Positions 51,724-60,026 of a DNA stretch of 64,000 nucleotides are shown in pieces. Below the pieces are notes generated by a model. That model did not search any database, was not told the DNA's origin, and saw only the letters and a program-made list of their open reading frames with translations. Position 1 is the first letter of the stretch. Each line of letters begins with the position of its first letter. This stretch comes from Acidovorax sp. A79 (GTDB lineage Bacteria; Pseudomonadota; Gammaproteobacteria; Burkholderiales; Burkholderiaceae_C), in NCBI RefSeq assembly GCF_041154505.1, contig NZ_AP028672.1:806001-870000 (forward strand), in the 5' to 3' direction. Position numbers and translations under genes: made by a program.

Positions 51724-52731
51724 TCAGAGGCCCTTGGCCTTTTCGGCGCGCAGCATCATGATCTTGGCGGCCGACAGGACCACGAACGTGATCACGAACA
51801 GCAGGAAACCGAGGGCAAACAGCGTGGAGAGGTGGAAATCCGCCGCCTCGCCAAATTCATTGGCCAGCGTGGAGGCAATGGACGTCCCTGGCGAAAACAG
51901 CGAAGTGGGCATGCGGTTGGCATTGCCGATCACGAAGGTCACCGCCATGGTCTCGCCCAGGGCGCGGCCCAGGCCCAGCATGACGCCGCCGATCACGCCC
52001 TTTTGCGTGTAGGGCAGCACGACGCGGCGCACCACCTCCCAGGTCGTGCAGCCCAGGCCGTAGGCCGACTCGCGCAGGATGGGCGGGACGATCTCGAACA
52101 CATCGCGCATCACGGCCGCCACGAAGGGCAGCACCATGAACGCCAGCACGATGCCGGCGGCCAGGATGCCGAAACCGTTGGTGCTGCCGCCAAACAGGAA
52201 GCCCACCAGCGGCATCGAGCCCAGCAGCTTCTGCACCGGCATCTGGAAGTAGTCGGCAAACAGCGGGGCGAACACGAACAGGCCGAACATGCCGTAGATG
52301 ATCGAAGGCACGGCCGCCAGCAGCTCCACCGCCGTGCCCAGCGGGCGCCGCAGCCAGACCGGGCAGGTTTCCGTGAGGAAAAGGGCGATGCCGAAAGCCA
52401 GGGGCACCGCGATCAGCAGCGCGATGCCGGCGCTCGCCAGGGTGCCGACGATGGCAATCGCGGCACCGAATTCTTCATTGATGATGTCCCATTCCACGCG
52501 CCAGATGAACTGGACTCCGAACTTGTGGAATGTCGGCCACGCGTAGACAAAAAGGGAAACGATGATGCCCAGCAGCGCCGCGAGCACCAGCAGCGACAGG
52601 CTTTGGGTCAGGCGATGGAAAAAGATGTCCTGCAGGCGCTGCCGCCTGGCAATCGATACCATGGACTCTGTGGGGGCATCCGTCGTCTTGACGGACACAG
52701 GTTGCGAACTCATGGTGGTTCCCACGCTCAT
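51724..52731 (-). CDS. pstC: Phosphate ABC transporter permease PstC
   Basis: The 335-residue permease partner of PstA has six helices, a large first periplasmic segment ([14 protein letters not shown]) and [15 protein letters not shown]. The coupling loop is [14 protein letters not shown], followed by [19 protein letters not shown]. Three in-frame ATGs (52743, 52731, 52713) are possible. 52731 was chosen for GGGAG 5 nt upstream. A 91-nt gap separates it from pstS. The higher pstS expression common in such operons may be set there, though no clear terminator is seen. Confidence 0.94.
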   Translation of the reverse strand: MSVGTTMSSQPVSVKTTDAPTESMVSIARRQRLQDIFFHRLTQSLSLLVLAALLGIIVSLFVYAWPTFHKFGVQFIWRVEWDIINEEFGAAIAIVGTLASAGIALLIAVPLAFGIALFLTETCPVWLRRPLGTAVELLAAVPSIIYGMFGLFVFAPLFADYFQMPVQKLLGSMPLVGFLFGGSTNGFGILAAGIVLAFMVLPFVAAVMRDVFEIVPPILRESAYGLGCTTWEVVRRVVLPYTQKGVIGGVMLGLGRALGETMAVTFVIGNANRMPTSLFSPGTSIASTLANEFGEAADFHLSTLFALGFLLFVITFVVLSAAKIMMLRAEKAKGL

Positions 52732-52822
52732 GTTGACTCCCATCTGGCTTCTGGAGGCCCCACAAACCAGCACCCATCAGCCAGACCAGCCGGCCGATGG
52801 GGGGTATTCTGGGGCAACTGGC

Positions 52823-53845
52823 TTACTTCTTGATCTGCGACCAGACCTTGGAGCGGATCTCGGCGGTCAGGCTGTCGGGCAGCGGAACATAGTCCAGTTC
52901 CGTGGCCATGCCCTTGCCGTTCTTGAACGCCCACTCGAAGAACTTCAACACTTCGGCCGACTGCGCCTTGTCGGCGGGGTCCTTGTACATCAGGATGAAA
53001 GAAGCGGTGCTGACGGGCCAGCTGTCCGCGCCCTTGGCGTTGACCATCGAGATGCCCATGCCCGGCACGCTGAACCAGTCGGCGCTGGCGGCGGCGGCCG
53101 CAAAAGTCTTGTCGTCAGGGCTCACGTACTTGCCGTCTGCATTCTGCAGTTGCAGGAAGTTCATGTTGTTCTTCTTGACGTAGGCGTATTCCACGTAGCC
53201 GACAGCGCCCTTCACGCGGGTCACGTTGGCGGCCACGCCTTCGTTGCCCTTGCCGCCCACGGACGACGCGGCAGGCCACTTCACGGCCGCGCCCTTGCCC
53301 ACGGAATCAGCCCACTCCTTGCTGACCGCCGACAGGTAGTCGGTCCAGTTGAAGGTGGTGCCCGAACCATCCGCGCGGTGTACCACGGTGATGTTCTGGT
53401 CGGGCAGGGTCTTGCCAGGATTCAGCGCGGCGAGCTTGGCATCGTTCCACTTGGCGATCTTGCCCAGGAAGATGTCCGCCAGCACGGGGCCCGTCACGCG
53501 CAGTTCGCCGGGCTTGAAGCCGTCCAGGTTGATCACGGGCACCGTGCCGCCGATGATGGCGGGAAACTGCACCATGCCGTCCTTGTCCAGGTCGGCGCCG
53601 GACACGGGCGCATCGGTGGCGCCGAAAGCCACGGTCTTGGCGCGGATCTGGCGGATGCCGCCGGAAGATCCGATGGACTGGTAGTTCAGGCCCGTGCCCG
53701 TTTCCTTCTTGTAGGCCTCGGCCCACTTGGCGTACATGGGGAACGGAAAGGTCGCGCCTGCACCGGTGATGTCCGCCGCAAAGGCACTGCCCACAGCCAT
53801 GGTGGCCAGTGCGACAGCGACGGTTTTGAGAAATGTGCGTTTCAT
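52823..53845 (-). CDS. pstS: Phosphate-binding periplasmic protein PstS
   Basis: The 340-residue protein has a cleavable signal peptide (about residues 1-23, ending VGSAFA) and the PstS-type binding pocket. GAGATFPFPMYAKW and SSGGIRQI are near the N-terminus, GATDAP is in the middle, and RADGSGTTFNWTDYL supplies the second-domain ligand loop. It captures phosphate for PstCAB. The gene opens the minus-strand cluster pstS-pstC-pstA-pstB-phoU-phoB-phoR. A Pho-box-like repeat lies 59-74 nt upstream of its start. Confidence 0.97.
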   Translation of the reverse strand: MKRTFLKTVAVALATMAVGSAFAADITGAGATFPFPMYAKWAEAYKKETGTGLNYQSIGSSGGIRQIRAKTVAFGATDAPVSGADLDKDGMVQFPAIIGGTVPVINLDGFKPGELRVTGPVLADIFLGKIAKWNDAKLAALNPGKTLPDQNITVVHRADGSGTTFNWTDYLSAVSKEWADSVGKGAAVKWPAASSVGGKGNEGVAANVTRVKGAVGYVEYAYVKKNNMNFLQLQNADGKYVSPDDKTFAAAAASADWFSVPGMGISMVNAKGADSWPVSTASFILMYKDPADKAQSAEVLKFFEWAFKNGKGMATELDYVPLPDSLTAEIRSKVWSQIKK

Positions 53846-53902
53846 TATTCAGTACCTTTTGGCTAGGGTTAACAGGAACAGCACGAACTCTAGGCCCCCA
53901 AG

Positions 53903-53919
53903 ATGACAATTCGGTGACA
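53903..53919 (-). promoter_or_regulatory. Pho box of pstS
   Basis: On the minus strand TGTCACCGAAT is followed immediately by TGTCAT, two TGTCA half-sites with an exact 11-nt period, as PhoB requires. It lies 58-74 nt upstream of the pstS start. Confidence 0.8.
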
Positions 53920-53972
53920 CAAGGCACCCCGTCGCACAGAGCCGCCACACGGTCATCCAGCGCCGCGCGCAC

Positions 53973-53989
53973 CGTCATGAATCTGTCAC
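53973..53989 (+). promoter_or_regulatory. Pho-box-like repeat of ppx
   Basis: On the plus strand CGTCATGAATC then TGTCAC gives two half-sites with the 11-nt period and one mismatch. It is about 125 nt upstream of the ppx start and points towards ppx. Confidence 0.6.
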
Positions 53990-54112
53990 ACGGTCCACGG
54001 ACACTGGGCGGCTCGCGATCAGCACCCGCCTCCATCAGCGAGACGACGGGTGCCGCACAGATGCACCTGACGCTCGCGGTACGATGCCGAACGAAGCTCC
54101 CACCAGAAATAC

Positions 54113-55591
54113 ATGCAGAACGGCACACGCCTCGCCGCGGTCGACCTCGGCTCCAATAGTTTTCGCCTTGAAATCGGGCGCTATGAGTTCGGACATATCC
54201 AGCGGGTGGAATACCTCAAGGAAACCGTGCGCCAGGGCAACGGCCTCGATGAAGACCGCAATCTGACGCGCGACGCCATGGAGCGTGGCTGGGCCTGCCT
54301 GGCACGATTCGGGGAGCGGCTGGCGGGGTTTCCCCGTGCCCAGGTCCGAGCCGTGGCGACCCAGACGCTGCGCGAGGCACGCAATCGGGACGAGTTCCTG
54401 TCACGCGGCAGCGAGGTGCTGGGCTATCCGATCGATGTGGTGTCGGGCCCGGAAGAAGCACGGCTGATCTACCAGGGGGTGGCCCGCCTGCTGCCGCAAT
54501 CCGACGAGCGCCGCCTGGTCGTGGACATCGGAGGGCGTTCCACGGAGCTCATCCTGGGCCAGCAGTTCACACCCTACTCCGTGGCCTCGTACCGCGTGGG
54601 CAGCGTGGCCTGGTCGCAGCGCTACTTCGCCAACGGCGAATTCACGGCCCAGGCGTTCCTGGCCGCCGAGATCGCGGCCAAGGCCGTGCTGGACGAAGCG
54701 CTGGAAACCTTCCGCCCCGAGACCTGGGACGTGTCTTACGGCTCCTCCGGCACCGCGGGCGCCGTGGGTGACATCCTGGCCGCCGCCGGCGGCCCGCAGG
54801 GCCTCATCACGCGGGACGGGCTGGGCTGGCTGCACGAGCGCCTGCTGCGCGCCCAGTCTGCCGACCGCGTGCGCCTGGAAGGGCTGAAGGAAGAGCGGCG
54901 CGCCGTCATCGGCGGGGGAATCAGCGTGCTGCGCGCCGTCTTCGACCTGCTGGACATCGAGCACATGCAGGTGGCACAGGGCGCCTTGCGCCAGGGCGCC
55001 CTCTACGACCTGCTGGACAGAGAGCAACCCGGCACCGACCTGCGTACCACCACCGTCAATGGACTCATGCAGCGGTTTGGCGTGGACATGGAGCACGCGG
55101 AACGGGTGGCGCGCACCGCGTGTGCCCTGTTCGAGCAGGCCACGCCCGGCGACAGCGAGCGAGCGTCGCGCAAGCTTGACTGGGCGGCGCGGCTGCACGA
55201 GATCGGCTGCCGCATATCCCACAGCGACTACCACCGCCACGGCGCCTACATCCTGGACAACACCGATGCCGCCGGGTTTGCCGTTCCCGAACTGCATCGC
55301 CTGGGCGTGCTGGTGCAGGGACAGCGCGGCAAGGTGCGCAAGCTCGGCGCGGACCTGCAAGATCCTGTCTTCGTGCTGCAGCTGCTGAGCCTGCGCCTGT
55401 CCGTGGCGCTGTGCCATGCGCGCCGCGATCCGGACACGGCAGGCCTCTCATTGCAAGCCGAAGGGCCGCGTTTTCTCCTGCGCGCCCGCCCCGGCTGGGC
55501 TGCGGCCTTTCCGCAGTCTGCGCACCTTCTTCGCGAGGAAGTCCAGGCCTGGCAGAAGACGCCCTGGGAACTGGTGGTTGACCTTCCCTGA
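54113..55591 (+). CDS. ppx: Exopolyphosphatase Ppx (Ppx/GppA family)
   Basis: Ppx removes terminal phosphates from polyphosphate. The 492-residue protein has the ASKHA-fold phosphate-1 motif AAVDLGSNSFRLEI (about residues 8-21), the phosphate-2 region VVDIGGRSTELILG (about 139-152) and SSGTAGAVGD-like adenosine-site sequence. A C-terminal HD-like helical domain carries LDWAARLHEIGCRISHSDYHRH. Length is typical. It is divergent from pstS with Pho-box-like repeats between, consistent with control by PhoB. GppA activity on pppGpp is an alternative. Confidence 0.92.
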   Translation: MQNGTRLAAVDLGSNSFRLEIGRYEFGHIQRVEYLKETVRQGNGLDEDRNLTRDAMERGWACLARFGERLAGFPRAQVRAVATQTLREARNRDEFLSRGSEVLGYPIDVVSGPEEARLIYQGVARLLPQSDERRLVVDIGGRSTELILGQQFTPYSVASYRVGSVAWSQRYFANGEFTAQAFLAAEIAAKAVLDEALETFRPETWDVSYGSSGTAGAVGDILAAAGGPQGLITRDGLGWLHERLLRAQSADRVRLEGLKEERRAVIGGGISVLRAVFDLLDIEHMQVAQGALRQGALYDLLDREQPGTDLRTTTVNGLMQRFGVDMEHAERVARTACALFEQATPGDSERASRKLDWAARLHEIGCRISHSDYHRHGAYILDNTDAAGFAVPELHRLGVLVQGQRGKVRKLGADLQDPVFVLQLLSLRLSVALCHARRDPDTAGLSLQAEGPRFLLRARPGWAAAFPQSAHLLREEVQAWQKTPWELVVDLP

Positions 55592-55599
55592 GCATTGGC

Positions 55600-55632
55600 A
55601 ATAAACTATATAAACTGTTTATACCGTTTATT
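55600..55632. promoter_or_regulatory. 33-bp operator-like double palindrome
   Basis: AATAAACTATATAAAC, a single T and GTTTATACCGTTTATT form an inverted repeat matching at 14 of 16 positions. Each arm contains two AAAC-type half-sites. A TTGGCA hexamer begins at 55595 and the expected -10 region falls inside the palindrome. It lies 21 nt before the RHH-type gene start. Autoregulation is inferred. Confidence 0.6.
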
Positions 55633-55653
55633 TATTGACCCACTGCCTTCATC

Positions 55654-56211
55654 ATGACCACCACCAGCGCCACACCACCCGCCCCGTCCGCCCCCGCAGT
55701 CACAGCCACAGCGCCCGCAAAACCTGCCAAGCCCTCTGCCGCGGTGGCCGCCAAATCACCCGCCAAGGCAGCGGCACCCGCCAAGCAGGCCAGGAAAGCG
55801 GGCGCGAAGCCCGCTGCTGCCGCCCCCAAGGCGAAAGGGGCCAGCTCTAAGAAGGCTGCGGCCGCGCCCCAGCCCGCCAAAGCAAAAGCACCCACGCCGC
55901 AGGCTGCCCCGGACACCAAGGCCAAGAAGCCCAAGCTGGTGCGTGACAGCTTTACCATCCCGAAGGATGAATACGCCGTCATCGAGACACTGAAGCAGCG
56001 CTCTGCGGCGCTCGCGCAGCCCGTGAAGAAGAGCGAGCTGTTGCGCGCCGGCCTGAAGGTGCTGGCGGCGATGTCCGACAGCGCACTGCGCACCGCAGTG
56101 CAGGCCGTGCCCTCCATCAAGACGGGACGCCCCAGGGCCCAAGCGGCCGCAGCCCCCGTCGCCGCGGCCGCACCGGCCGCCAGGACCGCCGCCAAGGCCA
56201 CGCGCAAGTGA
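55654..56211 (+). CDS. Ribbon-helix-helix protein with histone H1-like Ala/Lys/Pro tail
   Basis: The 185-residue basic protein has a low-complexity Ala/Lys/Pro N-terminal half (about residues 1-92) like bacterial H1-type tails. A compact segment follows whose pattern fits a MetJ/Arc ribbon-helix-helix: strand RDSFTIP (97-103), helix KDEYAVIETLKQRSAALA (104-121) and helix KKSELLRAGLKVLAAM (126-141). A second Ala-rich basic tail closes it. It is probably a DNA-binding protein. The double palindrome upstream would suit an RHH tetramer. It converges on sixA across a long hairpin. Confidence 0.65.
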   Translation: MTTTSATPPAPSAPAVTATAPAKPAKPSAAVAAKSPAKAAAPAKQARKAGAKPAAAAPKAKGASSKKAAAAPQPAKAKAPTPQAAPDTKAKKPKLVRDSFTIPKDEYAVIETLKQRSAALAQPVKKSELLRAGLKVLAAMSDSALRTAVQAVPSIKTGRPRAQAAAAPVAAAAPAARTAAKATRK

Positions 56212-56249
56212 GCCGGTCTGCGCCGGGGACGGCCCCTGGCGCAACCGGC
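56212..56249. terminator. Long hairpin between convergent genes
   Basis: GCCGGT, GCGCC and GGGG pair in turn with CCCC, GGCGC and ACCGGC around an ACGG loop, a 15-bp stem with small bulges. It fills the 39-nt gap between the converging stop codons. No T-tract is present. Confidence 0.6.
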
Positions 56250-56250
56250 A

Positions 56251-56715
56251 TCAAACAAACTCGGGCGACTGAACGGCGATCAGCAATGTCTGGCTTTGGT
56301 CCAGCCGCTGCCGCTGCCTCAGCCACCAGACCGAGCCCTTGCGCACGGCGCATTCCGAAGCCTGCAGTCCCATCAGTTGGGCGATGGTCTGCCCCAGCAT
56401 GGGCTGGTGGCCCACGATCAGCACCGTGCCCTTGGCGCGCGGCCACTGTGCGAGGTCCAGCAGTTCCTGCGGCGTCCCGCCCGGCAGCAGCTCGGCCCGC
56501 ATCTTGAACTTGCGCCCCAGGGCGCTGGCCGTCTGCTCGGTGCGCCGCGAGGGGCTGGCCAGCACGCGCAGGCCCTCGGGCAGCTGCCGGTCCAGCCATG
56601 CAGCCATGCGCGCTGCCTGCTTTTCGCCCCGCGGCGTCAAGGCCCGCGCCAGGTCATCACCCCCCTCAGCGGCTTCTTCCGCCTCCGCATGTCGCCACAG
56701 GATGAGATCCATCAT
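56251..56715 (-). CDS. sixA: SixA-type phosphohistidine phosphatase
   Basis: The 154-residue histidine phosphatase has the catalytic LWRHAEAEE (His9) and ASPSRRTEQTA, with the second histidine in VGHQPMLGQ. SixA enzymes remove phosphate from histidine-phosphorylated proteins such as phosphotransfer domains. The start overlaps the ppk1 stop (ATGA), so it should be co-translated with ppk1. The pairing of ppk1 and sixA is common in betaproteobacteria. It ends at the hairpin shared with the RHH-type gene. Confidence 0.88.
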   Translation of the reverse strand: MMDLILWRHAEAEEAAEGGDDLARALTPRGEKQAARMAAWLDRQLPEGLRVLASPSRRTEQTASALGRKFKMRAELLPGGTPQELLDLAQWPRAKGTVLIVGHQPMLGQTIAQLMGLQASECAVRKGSVWWLRQRQRLDQSQTLLIAVQSPEFV

Positions 56716-58898
56716 GCTGTCCCTTGGTCGAGTTGCGCCGGGGAAGGGGCCGGTCCGTAGCGGACCATCAGGGCGTCCTGGGCGCCCACTCCGTCCTCGG
56801 GGCGGGGTGCCCGGTCATAGCCTCCCTGCGCATTCAGCGTCCATGCGTCCCGGTCATCGTGCAGGTAGGCCACCAGGCACTCGTCAACGATCTGCTGTCG
56901 CAGGCGCGGGTCCGTCACGGGCCAGGCCAGTTCCACGCGCCGCATCATGTTGCGGTTCATCCAGTCGGCACTGGAAAGGTACAGGTCCTCGTCGCTGCCG
57001 CAGCGGAAGTAGAAGACCCGCGTGTGCTCGAGGAAGCGGCCGATCACAGAGCGCACCCGAATGTTGTCGGTCACCCCGGGCACCTGGGCCGCGAGCATGC
57101 AGGCCCCGCGCACGATGAGGTCGATGCGCGCTCCGCGCTGGGCGGCCAGAATCAGCGCGCGCATCAAGGCTTCATCGGTCAGGGCATTCATCTTGGCCAC
57201 GATGCGCGCATCCTCTCCCCGGCTCGCGGCCTGCCCCACCTGCTCGATCTTCTCCAGCATGCGCCGGTGCAGATGGAACGGCGCCAGCATCAGCTTGCGC
57301 AGCTTGGGCGGGCGGTTCTGGCTCGCGAGGTGGTTGAACACCCCGTCCATGTCCGCCGTGGTTTCCTCGTCGGCAGTGAGATAGCTCAGATCGGTATAGA
57401 GCCGTGCCGTGCGCACGTTGTAGTTGCCGGTGGACAGATGCCCGTACCGCCGCAGCTGGCGCCCTTCCCTGCGCGTGACCAGCAGCATCTTGGCATGTGT
57501 CTTGAGCCCCACCACGCCATACACCACCTGCGCGCCGATCGACTCCAGCGCCTCCGCCCAGTTGATGTTGGCTTCCTCGTCAAAGCGGGCCTTGAGTTCC
57601 ACGACCGCCATGACCTCCTTGCCCCGGCGCACGGCCTCGGTCAGCAGGTCCATGAGTTCGGAATCGCCACCGGTGCGGTAGATCGTCTGCTTGATGACGA
57701 GGACGTCGGGATCGTTGACGGCCTCGCGCAGGAAGGCGAGCAGTCCGTCGAAGCTCTCGAACGGCTGGTGGATGAGCACGTCGCGCTGGCGCAGCTGCTC
57801 CATGATGGACACTCCGGCCTGCAATTGCCGTGGCCAGGCGGAATTCCAGGTCGGAAACAGCAGGGCGGGTGCATCCACCAGGTCCACCAGCTGGGTCAGG
57901 CGCACCAGGTTCACGGGCCCGGGTACCCGGTACAAGGCGGCGGGGGGCAAGGCAAACTGCGCCAGCAAAAAGTCGGACAGAAATTGCGAACATCCCGCGG
58001 ACACTTCCAGCCGGACGGCCTGCCCATAGTGCCTGTGCTGCAAGCCCTGGCGCAGGGCTGTCCGCAGATTGCGCACATCCTCCTCATCCAGCGCGAGGTC
58101 GGAATGGCGCGTCACCCGGAATTGCGAGAACTCCGTCACCTCGCGCCCCGGAAAGAGCTCGTCCAAGTGTGCCCGCACGATGCTGGAAAGGCTCACGAAA
58201 AGCGCTTCCGAGGGTGCCACGCGGGCAGGCATGCGAATCAGCCTGGGCAGGGCCCTGGGAACCTTGACGATGGCGATCTCGTTCTCTCGCCCGAATGCAT
58301 CGTGCCCCTTCAGGCGCACGATGAAGTTCAGGGACTTGTTGGCCACCTGGGGAAAGGGGTGCGCGGGGTCCAGCCCCACCGGGATCAGCAGCGGCCGCAC
58401 CTCGCCCACGAAATACTCGTGGACCCAGCGCTTCTGGGCGGGCGAACGCTCCCCATGCCCCACGATCCGGATGCCATGGGCGGCAAACGCAGGCACCAGG
58501 GACTCGTTGTACAGCGTGTACTGCCGGTCCACCAGCCCGTGCACCTTGGCGGCCACGGCTTCGAAGGATGCCGTCGAATAAAGGCCCTGGGTCTCGCCTT
58601 TCTGGGCCGCGGTGATGTGCGGCGCGGCACGCACTTCAAAAAACTCGTCCAGGTTGGACGACACGATGCACAGGTAGCGCAGCCGCTCCAGCAGCGGCAC
58701 ATCCGTTCTCACGGCCCAGTCGAACACCCGTTCGTTGAACGCGAGGATGCTGTGGTCCCTGTCCAGGAACATGTGGGGCGGCGCCGCAGTGGGCGCGGCT
58801 GCCGGTGCGTGGCCCACGCCGCCGTCGCGTGGCGTCGGCGTGGCATCGGGACTGTCACACGACAGGGCAACAGCGTCATCGGGGGGCAAGGGCAACAT
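56712..58898 (-). CDS. ppk1: Polyphosphate kinase 1
   Basis: Ppk1 makes polyphosphate from ATP. The 728-residue protein has a variable N-terminal tail (about 40 residues, Ala/Pro-rich), then FLDRDHSILAFNERV, which begins the N domain. The catalytic domains contain the phosphorylated histidine in GLKTHAKMLLVTRREG, YGHLSTGNYN and SADWMNRNMMRRVE. All main Ppk1 features are present. Three TGTCA half-sites lie 51-79 nt upstream, inside the agt-like gene. It follows that gene on the same strand and is overlapped by sixA. Confidence 0.96.
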   Translation of the reverse strand: MLPLPPDDAVALSCDSPDATPTPRDGGVGHAPAAAPTAAPPHMFLDRDHSILAFNERVFDWAVRTDVPLLERLRYLCIVSSNLDEFFEVRAAPHITAAQKGETQGLYSTASFEAVAAKVHGLVDRQYTLYNESLVPAFAAHGIRIVGHGERSPAQKRWVHEYFVGEVRPLLIPVGLDPAHPFPQVANKSLNFIVRLKGHDAFGRENEIAIVKVPRALPRLIRMPARVAPSEALFVSLSSIVRAHLDELFPGREVTEFSQFRVTRHSDLALDEEDVRNLRTALRQGLQHRHYGQAVRLEVSAGCSQFLSDFLLAQFALPPAALYRVPGPVNLVRLTQLVDLVDAPALLFPTWNSAWPRQLQAGVSIMEQLRQRDVLIHQPFESFDGLLAFLREAVNDPDVLVIKQTIYRTGGDSELMDLLTEAVRRGKEVMAVVELKARFDEEANINWAEALESIGAQVVYGVVGLKTHAKMLLVTRREGRQLRRYGHLSTGNYNVRTARLYTDLSYLTADEETTADMDGVFNHLASQNRPPKLRKLMLAPFHLHRRMLEKIEQVGQAASRGEDARIVAKMNALTDEALMRALILAAQRGARIDLIVRGACMLAAQVPGVTDNIRVRSVIGRFLEHTRVFYFRCGSDEDLYLSSADWMNRNMMRRVELAWPVTDPRLRQQIVDECLVAYLHDDRDAWTLNAQGGYDRAPRPEDGVGAQDALMVRYGPAPSPAQLDQGTA

Positions 58899-58937
58899 GG
58901 ATACGCAAGCGCGACGAGTGCAGGATGGCTGCAGTAT

Positions 58938-60026
58938 TTAACGCCCAGATGACAAAGATGTGACAGGCTCCGTGACAGTCACACGCGCCACGCCCTGTGT
59001 CCGGGCAGGAACCAGGTACTGCTCGAACAGCCGCGCGGCGTGGGCCCATGTGAAATCGAGCGCACGCGCCCGGGCGTCGGAGCGGGCAATCGCCAGCGCC
59101 TCCTGGCTTGCAGTCAGCAAATCGTCATGCAGCACGCCCCCCCGTGCCGGCTGGCCAGGATGTGCACCCAGCACTTCCATCGGCCCGTCCACGGGGAAAG
59201 CGGCCACCGGCGTTCCGCAGGCCATGGCCTCGAGCATGACCAGCCCGAAGGTTTCAGAACGGCTGGGAAACACAAAAACATCCGCCGCCGCATACACCTG
59301 GGCCAGTGCCGGGCGGTCCAGGATGCCCAGCCAGCGGACCTGCGGGTACCTGGCCTTCAGGCGCGCCTCCAGCGGGCCGACACCACACACCACCTTGGAG
59401 CCGGGCATGTCCAGCCGGAGGAAGGCCTCGATGTTCTTTTCGTACGAGATCCGTCCCACGTACAAGGCCACGGGATGGGCCAGGGCCCCCATGAGCGGGC
59501 TGGGGGTGGTGGCGCCGTGGAACGCGAAAGCCTGCGTGTCAACGCCATGGGTCCACAGGCGCAGGTTGCGAAATCCCCGGTGCTCCAGCATCTGCAGGAC
59601 GCCGTGCGTCGGCACCATCACGCCCGATGACGGGCGATGGAAATGACGGAACAGCGCGTACCCCCATCCAAGCGGCACCCGCAAGGCCGCGTTCAGTATT
59701 TCCGGGAAACGGGTATGGAATGCCGTGGTGAATGCCAGGCCCTTGCGCAGGCAGTAGCGGCGCCCCGCCCAGCCCAGCGGTCCTTCGGTGGCCAGGTGGA
59801 TGGCGTCGGGCTCCATCGCGTCCAGCATCCCTGCCACGCGCTGCGCGGGCCGCACGGCCAGATCGATCCCTGCATAGCCAGGGCACGGGCGCGTTGTGAA
59901 CTGGCCGGGATGCAGCACCTGGACCGCGTGCCCGGCGGCTTCCAGCTCCCGCACCAGCTCCAGCAGCGTGGTGACGACCCCGTTGACCTGGGGAAGCCAG
60001 GCATCCGTCAGCAAGGCGATTTTCAT
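58938..60026 (-). CDS. GT4 glycosyltransferase, likely diacylglycerol glycosyltransferase (Agt-like)
   Basis: The 362-residue protein is a GT-B fold, family 4 enzyme. It has the N-terminal TDAWLPQVNGVVTTL (about residues 7-21), the middle THGVDT and VGRISYEKNIEAFL, and the donor-binding FPSRSETFGLVMLEAMACG (about 273-291). Related enzymes (Agt, SqdX) put glucose, galactose or glucuronic acid on diacylglycerol. It is translationally coupled (ATGA) to the PlcP-like gene, which would supply diacylglycerol. Its last codons contain three TGTCA boxes facing ppk1. The role in lipid remodelling is inferred from context. Confidence 0.8.
   Translation of the reverse strand: MKIALLTDAWLPQVNGVVTTLLELVRELEAAGHAVQVLHPGQFTTRPCPGYAGIDLAVRPAQRVAGMLDAMEPDAIHLATEGPLGWAGRRYCLRKGLAFTTAFHTRFPEILNAALRVPLGWGYALFRHFHRPSSGVMVPTHGVLQMLEHRGFRNLRLWTHGVDTQAFAFHGATTPSPLMGALAHPVALYVGRISYEKNIEAFLRLDMPGSKVVCGVGPLEARLKARYPQVRWLGILDRPALAQVYAAADVFVFPSRSETFGLVMLEAMACGTPVAAFPVDGPMEVLGAHPGQPARGGVLHDDLLTASQEALAIARSDARARALDFTWAHAARLFEQYLVPARTQGVARVTVTEPVTSLSSGR
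58950..58977 (-). promoter_or_regulatory. Triple Pho-box half-sites upstream of ppk1, inside the agt-like gene
   Basis: On the minus strand TGTCACGGAGCC, TGTCACATCTT and TGTCAT give three TGTCA half-sites spaced 12 and 11 nt. The second and third form a regular Pho box. They encode part of the C-terminal VTVTEPVTSLSS of the agt-like protein and lie 51-79 nt before the ppk1 start. Confidence 0.75.
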
